This document shows positions 6,934 through 12,094 of a stretch of DNA of 13,899 bases, one piece after another. Within the stretch, counting starts at the first letter, position 1; every line of letters starts with the position of its first letter. The notes under the pieces are model-generated. The model was given only the letters and a program-made list of their open reading frames with translations. It was not told the DNA's origin and did no database searches. A program made the position numbers and the translations under genes. This DNA is from Dehalococcoidia bacterium (GTDB lineage Bacteria > Chloroflexota > Dehalococcoidia > GIF9 > AB-539-J10): the NCBI GenBank assembly GCA_030603485.1, contig JAUVXS010000031.1, positions 1-13,899 on the forward strand, read 5' to 3'.

Positions 6934-7363
6934 CGGGACCTCCAAATATTGATTTCAATGTGGAAAATAACTGAGCTGGGTTTTCTGAATTCCCTGCCAT
7001 CCTTTCGAAAGGACACAAGTCTGTGCCATTGTAGTTAGAGATATAAGGAACTGTGCTCTCAGTATTAACGATAACTCCTTGCCCCTTTAGCATATCAAGT
7101 GCTCCCTGGCTCGCTATGCCAGCATATACGGAGGCTATTCGAGCATACAGGCAAAGCATAGCTACGGCTAAGCCCACAATGTGATCAGCCACTGCGGCAT
7201 TATGTAAACTTTTTCCCATACCCTGAACAGCTCGGAAAAAGGGGGCTATTCCGCGCTCTCTGGAGCTGAAAAGAACCCGCCCTTCCTTCACTATGACGAG
7301 ATTCCATTTCTCTTTCTCCAAAAGAGAGCGAGCCAGGTCAATATCTTCCATGTTACTCCGCAT
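6908..7363 (-). CDS. DUF1893 (TM1506-like, deaminase-fold) protein
   Basis: This 151-residue protein resembles the DUF1893 family, whose structurally known member TM1506 of Thermotoga has a cytidine-deaminase-like fold. Visible family features are the opening DIDLARSLLEKEKWNLVIVKEG, a SRERGIAPFFRAV segment near residues 34-46, the small-residue-rich helix VGLAVAMLCLYARIASVYAG near residues 63-82, and LCPFERMA near residues 116-123. The usual deaminase zinc motif (HxE with PCxxC) is not evident, so catalysis as a classic deaminase is unlikely, and the function is unknown. The first ATG (7363) has AGGG 4 bases upstream; the ATG at 7351 has GGAG at similar spacing and is equally possible. The 3' end overlaps the next gene. 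Confidence 0.8.
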   Translation of the reverse strand: MRSNMEDIDLARSLLEKEKWNLVIVKEGRVLFSSRERGIAPFFRAVQGMGKSLHNAAVADHIVGLAVAMLCLYARIASVYAGIASQGALDMLKGQGVIVNTESTVPYISNYNGTDLCPFERMAGNSENPAQLFSTLKSIFGGPDDAGEAFS

Positions 7364-7429
7364 AGCGCCCTAAATAATCACGCACAAACCTTCAGAGATT
7401 GAATCCTAAATCCTGAATAATATTCCGAT

Positions 7430-7705
7430 TCAAATGCCAAAACTTATTTCGCCTTTTCTACTGTAGAGCCAAATTTTTTCAATAAGCTGTGTGGCTTCTT
7501 TAATCCAATCACATACTCAGCGTACTATTGGCGGGCGAAGGTCAGCCCTGCCGCCATATTCTCCCATGTGAACCTTCACCGCCACTGAATGACCCACAGA
7601 GACAACATTAGCTACTCCAGAGAAAAGAGTCCTCAACCCTCTGAGGAAAGCCTTATCCCTATCATAGGGGAAAAAGAAAACCTCGCTTCTTTCGCTAGCC
7701 TCCAT
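7430..7705 (-). pseudogene. Truncated, stop-interrupted DUF362 gene remnant
   Basis: From the ATG at 7705, which has AGGTGA 5 bases upstream, the frame reads an N-terminus like that of DUF362 (iron-sulfur/unknown function) proteins: SEVFFFPYDRDKAFLRGL, then SVGHSVAVKVHMGEYGG, then LRPPIVR. An in-frame TGA (7517-7519) interrupts it right after LRPPIVR. The next codons, VCDWIKEA, still look like the family sequence that normally follows. Similarity then fades and a second TGA occurs at 7430. DUF362 proteins are usually 300 residues or more, so some two thirds or more is missing, including any ferredoxin-like domain. A preserved ribosome-binding site and roughly 60 clean codons suggest fairly recent decay. 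It lies 86 bases after radC on the same strand. The family call is from memory of the motif pattern. Confidence 0.65.
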
Positions 7706-7791
7706 GATACTCACCTGCTCAATAGTATATCTCAGAAATTAAGCCGCAATAAATTGCGTAAGGGCGTCCGTTTTTTCATTTGCGATTAAAT

Positions 7792-8481
7792 TTAGAACAT
7801 ATTCTTAGCCTTCAGGCTTAAGTAACTCTTATCGCAGACAATGATGTGGTCAAGGACATCAATTCCTATGATTTCGCCAACTTTAGCCAGTCGCTTGGTT
7901 AGCTCAACATCTTCTTTGGATGGCTCGGGGTCACCCGAAGGATGATTATGCACAAAAATTACAGAAGCGGCGGAAGAAGAAACCGCTTCCTTAAACACCT
8001 CACGGGGATGAACAATGCTCGTATCCAGGCTGCCTATGGAAACTGGCCTGCAATTTATTAACCTGTTTCTGGTATCCAGGCAAAGCACCAGAAAGTGCTC
8101 CTTCTTCTTGCCTTTCAACTGGCTCTTCACCGCGGCAGCCACATCCTCCGGGGACTTGAGTATCGGCTTGGGGTTCTCACCAACATCGGCTTCCAGTCTC
8201 TTACTCAATTCAAGGGCAGCTTTAATCTGCGCCGCCTTGGCTGGCCCAATCCCTCTTGTCTGTGTCAACTCCTCCATAGAGGCATCGGCAACGCCTTTGA
8301 GATTGCCAAACCGGCTTAACAGCCTCTGGCTGGTCACCATGACGGACTCGCCTTTGATTCCTCGACCTAAGATTAAAGCAAGAATTTCCTGGGCAGAAAG
8401 AGCTTCACTGCCCAGCTTCAACAGCCTCTCCCGCGGGCGTTCATTGAGTGGTAAATCGTGAACAGTAAAAGAGTCTTTCAT
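7792..8481 (-). CDS. radC: RadC family protein (JAMM/MPN+ domain)
   Basis: This 229-residue protein is the usual RadC length. The N-terminal half holds the UPF0758 region and a helix-hairpin-helix, TRGIGPAKAAQIKAALEL, at residues 75-92. The C-terminal half is a JAMM metalloprotease-like domain with HNHPSGDPEPSKED at residues 178-191, supplying the His178/His180/Asp191 zinc ligands. A glutamate near HPREVFKEA (residues 158-166) is the likely general acid/base. RadC was once thought to be a DNA repair protein; its real role is uncertain, although the domain is widely conserved and also occurs beside mobile-element genes. The ATG overlaps the upstream protease stop as ATGA and also has its own AGGAG 7 bases upstream. 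All zinc-binding residues are intact. Confidence 0.95.
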   Translation of the reverse strand: MKDSFTVHDLPLNERPRERLLKLGSEALSAQEILALILGRGIKGESVMVTSQRLLSRFGNLKGVADASMEELTQTRGIGPAKAAQIKAALELSKRLEADVGENPKPILKSPEDVAAAVKSQLKGKKKEHFLVLCLDTRNRLINCRPVSIGSLDTSIVHPREVFKEAVSSSAASVIFVHNHPSGDPEPSKEDVELTKRLAKVGEIIGIDVLDHIIVCDKSYLSLKAKNMF

Positions 8482-9758
8482 AGCTTATCTCCTATGGTTG
8501 AGTTCCCAGACGACCTCCGCCAGGTCCGTTTCTTCAGAGTAAGAGCACCCCATAAAACCAGTGCTGCAGCTAATGCCGCCAACACGGCAATCAAAGCAGG
8601 ATGGGACTGCCACGCTATCCCTTCGCTTTGCTCAGAGCTTCCGCTCACCGAAAGGACAGTGTGGGATGCCAGCGTTCCTCGCCAACGGGCATCAAGACCA
8701 TCTATATCAAAACCATAGACCTCGGTCAAAGCTTCATCGTAGGTACTACCTTGCTTGAAAAGGGTTAGCAAATCGAGCACCTTGTCCTGTCCATAATTAT
8801 CCAGAAGGTAGTCCACAAAGCTATAGCTTTGAGCATAGGAAAGGCAAACTTTTTCAGACTCAGCGGAAAAGGGACTACACAGGCTGCGCACCGAAATAAG
8901 CTCATCTTCCAAAATAGCCTCTTCCAGGCAGGAGCGAAAAACAGGGTCAAGCTCGCCCTCGTTATACATAGCTAACCCTTCGTCAAGCCAGATAGGAAGC
9001 TGCCCATAGGGGCTAAAAGTTACCTGATGAACAACAAGATGCGTCAACTCGTGAACCAGGGCTCTCTTGCCCCAATCAAGTTCGCTCGGGGGAATACCGA
9101 TAGCAATTGTACTAAATGCAGTGAAAGCAACGCCGCCAGTCCATTCCTGAGGAAAAATCATAGCTCCCTTTAAATCACTACTGGAGGCATAAATATATAT
9201 CTTGATGGGCCTCTCTGGATAGGTGCCAATATCCTGATTCAACCTGGCAAGTCCTTCCTGGCAAGCATCCATCAATTCTTGGGCGAAGGAATCACCGCCT
9301 TCATACCAGAAAAGGGACAGCTCGCCACCCTGAGGTACGGTACTAGTCAAGCTCTGCCAAAGATGGTGCTCGTCATCGAAATGCATTATCTCAGGGGAGG
9401 TCTCAAATCTGTTCCCGGCAGCATCCTCAATCATCCACCAATATGTGACTTCAGAGCCAGGGGGCAAACTCGCATTCCTCATATCCCATACCCAATTAGC
9501 CTCTACCTTGCTTGCCGGAGTAAAATCAGCCCAACCCTCACTGACAACTTCAGCGTAGTTCATCTTATTCACCCGGTAATATAGACGGACGTCAACGATA
9601 TCAACGCTGCTTTCAGCCTCAAGAGTGAACACAGCCTGGCTTGGGAAATTTATATCTACATCGCTAGCTATAATTACAATATCATCCTCGGCTGCGACGA
9701 GGGAGGGGCTTAAAAGCAAGAGAAGCGCTGAAGTTATTAAGGCGATGCGTTTAATCAT
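8478..9758 (-). CDS. Membrane-anchored peptidase-MA-like metalloprotease
   Basis: This 426-residue exported protein has a signal peptide at residues 1-23 (cleavage after about Val-Ala-Ala), a long extracytoplasmic region, and one C-terminal membrane segment near residues 387-406 followed by a basic tail (KKRTWRR). The zinc-binding HELTH is at 236-240, and Glu260 in LDEGLA is the probable third ligand, the gluzincin layout of the peptidase MA family. Residues about 31-125 look like a beta-rich, Ig- or fibronectin-like domain, though I cannot assign it with certainty. It would be a surface protease anchored at its C-terminus; the substrate is unknown. It starts in an ATGA overlap with the prfB stop and ends in an ATGA overlap with radC, so its translation is tightly coupled to both. 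Confidence 0.85.
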   Translation of the reverse strand: MIKRIALITSALLLLLSPSLVAAEDDIVIIASDVDINFPSQAVFTLEAESSVDIVDVRLYYRVNKMNYAEVVSEGWADFTPASKVEANWVWDMRNASLPPGSEVTYWWMIEDAAGNRFETSPEIMHFDDEHHLWQSLTSTVPQGGELSLFWYEGGDSFAQELMDACQEGLARLNQDIGTYPERPIKIYIYASSSDLKGAMIFPQEWTGGVAFTAFSTIAIGIPPSELDWGKRALVHELTHLVVHQVTFSPYGQLPIWLDEGLAMYNEGELDPVFRSCLEEAILEDELISVRSLCSPFSAESEKVCLSYAQSYSFVDYLLDNYGQDKVLDLLTLFKQGSTYDEALTEVYGFDIDGLDARWRGTLASHTVLSVSGSSEQSEGIAWQSHPALIAVLAALAAALVLWGALTLKKRTWRRSSGNSTIGDKL

Positions 9759-10853
9759 TTCCCTACTTTAGATCGAAGGTAGTCAGTGATAAATCCATCC
9801 AGTTCTCCATCCAACACAGCTTCGGCATCGTGAACCTCGTAATCGGTGCGATGGTCCTTCACCATCTTGTAGGGGTGAAGAACATAACTTCTAATTTGGT
9901 TTCCCCAACCCGCTTCAATACGCCCGCCTTTTAGCTTGGCTCTTTTCTCTTCTTGCTTTTTGCGGTCAAGCTCTAAGAGGCGAGAATAAAGGATTTTCAA
10001 AGCAGCTTCCTTGTTTTGGTGCTGAGACCTCTGACCCTGGCAAGCAGCTGCCAGCCCTGTAGGTAAGTGAGTTATCCTGACAGCGCTGCTTGTCTTCTGC
10101 ATATGTTGCCCGCCAGGACCACTGGACCTGAAAGTATCCATTCTCAGGTCTTCCGGGTTTATTTTGACATCCACTGTCTCTTCAGCTTCAGGGAGAACTT
10201 CCGCGAGGACAAAAGATGTGTGGCGGGCATGGTCGGCATCAAAGGGGGAAAGCCGCACTAACCTGTGTACCCCGTGCTCACCTTTGAGATAGCCATAGAC
10301 ATAATCCCCTTTAATCTCCACGATAGCGCTTTTGATACCAGCCTCCTCTCCCGGGGAGACATCTAAGACCTCGGCTTTATAATCATGCCGCTCTGCCCAC
10401 CTCAAGTACATTCTGAGCAACATGTTTGCCCAATCCTGAGACTCCGTGCCACCAGCACCAGCATGAAGGGCAAGCATGGCATTTCGACTATCGTAATCGC
10501 CAGTAAAAAGCTGCTGGCTCTCCAATTGTTCAAACTGAGAGTTCAGCTTTTTTAGCTCCAGCTGTATCTCTTCCTTGAGAGAGTAATCTTCCTCTTCGAT
10601 AGCTAGAACAATCATTTCCTGAAGATCAGTAGATTTCTTCTCCAACTCGCGCCAAACATTGACTAGATTCTTCTTGCCCCTGAGCTCCCGCATGATAGCT
10701 TGAGCTTTAGCCGGGTCATGCCAAAAATCACGTTGGGCTGACTCTGCCTCTATCCTGGCAATTTCCTTTTCCTTGCCAGAGATGTCAAAGATGCACCATG
10801 ATATCCGAGATTTGGCGAAGCAAGGCTTCTAGATTTTCCTTCTCTTCTTGCAT
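9755..10853 (-). CDS. prfB: Peptide chain release factor 2, with programmed +1 frameshift
   Basis: The gene is in two frames. Frame 1 starts at ATG 10853 (TTAAGGAGT lies 8 bases upstream and overlaps the nfi stop) and reads 22 codons to CTT TGA (stop 10785-10787). Skipping the T at 10787 continues as GAC ATC TCT and runs to the stop at 9755, giving 365 residues, the normal RF2 length. The main frame contains the RF2 family regions, including the peptidyl-tRNA hydrolysis GGQ motif (SGPGGQHMQKTSSAVR) near residues 241-256. RF2 reads UGA and UAA. The in-frame UGA makes synthesis self-regulating: when RF2 is scarce, ribosomes shift and make more. The 3' end overlaps the protease gene as ATGA. Confidence 0.97.
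10784..10799 (-). promoter_or_regulatory. prfB: prfB +1 recoding site (CTTTGAC) with a weak internal Shine-Dalgarno
   Basis: The slippery CTT TGA C is at 10784-10790, identical to the Escherichia coli core. In E. coli an AGGGGG three bases before CTT stimulates the shift. Here the same place is ATGGTG, of which only GGTG (10794-10797) can pair with the anti-Shine-Dalgarno end. The element is therefore present but its stimulator is weaker than the classic one. Confidence 0.9.
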
Positions 10854-10865
10854 TTGAAATACTCC

Positions 10866-11567
10866 TTAATCGACTAACTTCCCTTGGCAGCTTGGTTCGG
10901 ATGTCAACATTCCTCCGGCAGCAAGGTGAGCCAGGCGGGTAGGTTCAGGAAGTCTATAACCACGGCAACACTTTATCACCCATTGTAAAGCCGATGCCAA
11001 GTCAATTTTATGGCCCACGGAAACGTATATTGGCCTCACTCCAGATTTAGTCCTCAACGCTGCTCCGATAAGCTCCTCTTTATCAAGCAGTTCAGCATGA
11101 GAGCCAGCTTCTTTTCCTACAGGCCGATGCTGGCCACAAAGGATAGATTTGGCACAGCCTATAGTAGGCAAATCGAGAAAAAGTCCTACATGTGAGGCGA
11201 GCCCAACCCTCCTGGGATGAGCAATCCCTTGACCATCAATCAGAATAAGATCGGGGACATTATGTAGTCTTTCACAAGCAGCCAGAATCAAGGGACTTTC
11301 CCGAAAAGACAATAGGCCAGGAATATAGGGCAATGTAATCTTACCTTGAGCTACCTCTACCTCGACTATGCTCAACTCGGGATAATCGAGAACCACCACT
11401 GCTCCTCTCGCTATGCCCCGAGCATCAGGAGAAGATATGTCAATACCGGCAACAAGGCGTGGGTTAATAACTTCGTTTTCAGTTACCACCCTTTTCGCCA
11501 GGCTCAATTGTATTTCCCTCGCTTGGGCAATGCTCACCTCCCACTCATGTAGTGTGTGCACTCTCAT
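10866..11567 (-). CDS. nfi: Endonuclease V (deoxyinosine 3'-endonuclease)
   Basis: From ATG 11567 the protein is 233 residues, close to the family norm of about 220-230. The metal-binding catalytic residues are Asp43 (AGIDIS), Glu90 (PGLLSFRE), Asp111 (LILIDGQG) and His214 (RLAH). These nearly coincide with the Thermotoga enzyme's Asp43, Glu89, Asp110 and His214, which also confirms this start. The PYIP wedge is at 80-83. The enzyme nicks DNA at the second bond 3' of inosine, repairing deaminated adenine. An upstream in-frame ATG (11687) would add 40 residues unlike the family, and the V-ATPase promoter lies inside that stretch, so I reject it. ATG 11567 has no good Shine-Dalgarno, but a TATAAT box lies 7 bases before it, suggesting a leaderless message. 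prfB follows after the stop, its ribosome-binding site overlapping the nfi stop. Confidence 0.95.
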   Translation of the reverse strand: MRVHTLHEWEVSIAQAREIQLSLAKRVVTENEVINPRLVAGIDISSPDARGIARGAVVVLDYPELSIVEVEVAQGKITLPYIPGLLSFRESPLILAACERLHNVPDLILIDGQGIAHPRRVGLASHVGLFLDLPTIGCAKSILCGQHRPVGKEAGSHAELLDKEELIGAALRTKSGVRPIYVSVGHKIDLASALQWVIKCCRGYRLPEPTRLAHLAAGGMLTSEPSCQGKLVD

Positions 11568-11574
11568 ATCTTGA

Positions 11575-11602
11575 ATTATAGAGCATTTCGCTTTGATAAC
11601 AA
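11575..11602 (-). promoter_or_regulatory. Promoter of the nfi-prfB-protease-radC unit (leaderless-type)
   Basis: On the minus strand, TTGTTA (11597-11602) lies 16 bases from a perfect TATAAT (11575-11580). The TATAAT ends 7 bases before the nfi ATG, so transcription would start at or next to the start codon. It matches the spacing seen at amrS. Confidence 0.6.
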
Positions 11603-11639
11603 ACTTTAAGTAGCGCGGATTCTTACCAAGCGTACCAAT

Positions 11640-11668
11640 TTGCCAAAAATGAACCGCCTTGTTATAAT
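11640..11668 (+). promoter_or_regulatory. Sigma-70/sigma-A type promoter of the V/A-ATPase operon
   Basis: On the plus strand, TTGCCA (11640-11645, five of six bases of TTGACA) is followed after exactly 17 bases by a perfect TATAAT (11663-11668). Transcription should start near 11675, leaving a leader of about 107 bases before the stalk-subunit gene. It is back to back with the nfi promoter, with about 37 bases between the two -35 elements. Confidence 0.7.
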
Positions 11669-11698
11669 CACGGACGCAATCAATCATCCGTTGCTGAA

Positions 11699-11785
11699 AT
11701 GATTATCCACACGATTACAGAAACAGCTTATGTGCAAATGTTGTCTAGTAGTAGCCCAGGGAACTATCAAGAAGACGTGTTATGA
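11699..11785 (+). other. Possible 28-codon leader ORF overlapping the V-ATPase stalk-subunit start
   Basis: An ATG at 11699 opens a 28-codon frame whose TGA overlaps the next gene's ATG as ATGA (11782-11785). This overlap is the same kind used repeatedly elsewhere in the window. The downstream ATG lacks a strong Shine-Dalgarno, so translational coupling could explain its use. Against this, the small frame also lacks a clear ribosome-binding site, and an open run of this length is easily a chance event. A consensus DnaA box (TTATCCACA, 11703-11711) lies inside it. Confidence 0.25.
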
Positions 11786-12093
11786 CCAAAGAAATCACCA
11801 ATAGCGTAGAAGCCCTCGAGGCCGAAGCCGAAAAGATACTCGGAGAGGCAAGGACCAGAGCCAGCGAAATCCTCCTCGAAGCTAGGGAAGAGGCTAAGAA
11901 AATGCTTTCCTCTCAATTACCCCTCGATGTGGTAAAAACTGAATGTGACAGGATTGTGAGTAAGGCTAGGGAAGAAGCCGATGAAAAAATCAAGGACTCT
12001 GAGGAGAAAGCAGTTGAAATCGGCATCAATGCTGACAAAAAAGTAAAGGAGATTACGGAGCTCATGGTGAATATTGCCACGGGCAGAAGTTAA
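11782..12093 (+). CDS. V/A-type ATPase small coiled-coil stalk subunit (H/G-like)
   Basis: This 103-residue protein is rich in Glu, Lys and Ala with long heptad stretches (AEKILGEARTRASEILLEAREEAKK near residues 16-40, then SKAREEADEKIKDSEEKAVE near residues 60-79). This is the expected size and character of the peripheral-stalk H/G subunit (AhaH/NtpF-like), which pairs with subunit E to hold the catalytic head against the membrane part. Low-complexity coiled coils are hard to assign by sequence alone; the subunit I gene starting 1 base after its stop makes the assignment firm. There is no strong Shine-Dalgarno (only AAGAAG about 7 bases upstream). It is the first gene of an operon that continues past the window. 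Confidence 0.82.
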   Translation: MTKEITNSVEALEAEAEKILGEARTRASEILLEAREEAKKMLSSQLPLDVVKTECDRIVSKAREEADEKIKDSEEKAVEIGINADKKVKEITELMVNIATGRS

Positions 12094-12094
12094 C

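Noticed and set aside
7517..7519. In-frame TGA in the DUF362 remnant as a selenocysteine codon
   Set aside because: The position is not normally a cysteine in the family, no SECIS-like hairpin was seen after it, and the frame soon ends at a second TGA.
7740..7765. Small hairpin CGCAA-TTTA-TTGCG after radC as a terminator
   Set aside because: The stem is only 5 bp and no run of U follows on the minus strand.
11568..11687. 40-residue N-terminal extension of endonuclease V from the ATG at 11687
   Set aside because: It has no family features, shifts the catalytic residues away from their usual numbers, and contains the plus-strand V-ATPase promoter.
11703..11711. Consensus DnaA box TTATCCACA (a second copy, TGTGGATAA, is at 5411-5419)
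   Set aside because: Two isolated boxes 6 kb apart, one inside a coding sequence and neither near dnaA, a box cluster or an AT-rich unwinding region, do not make an origin.
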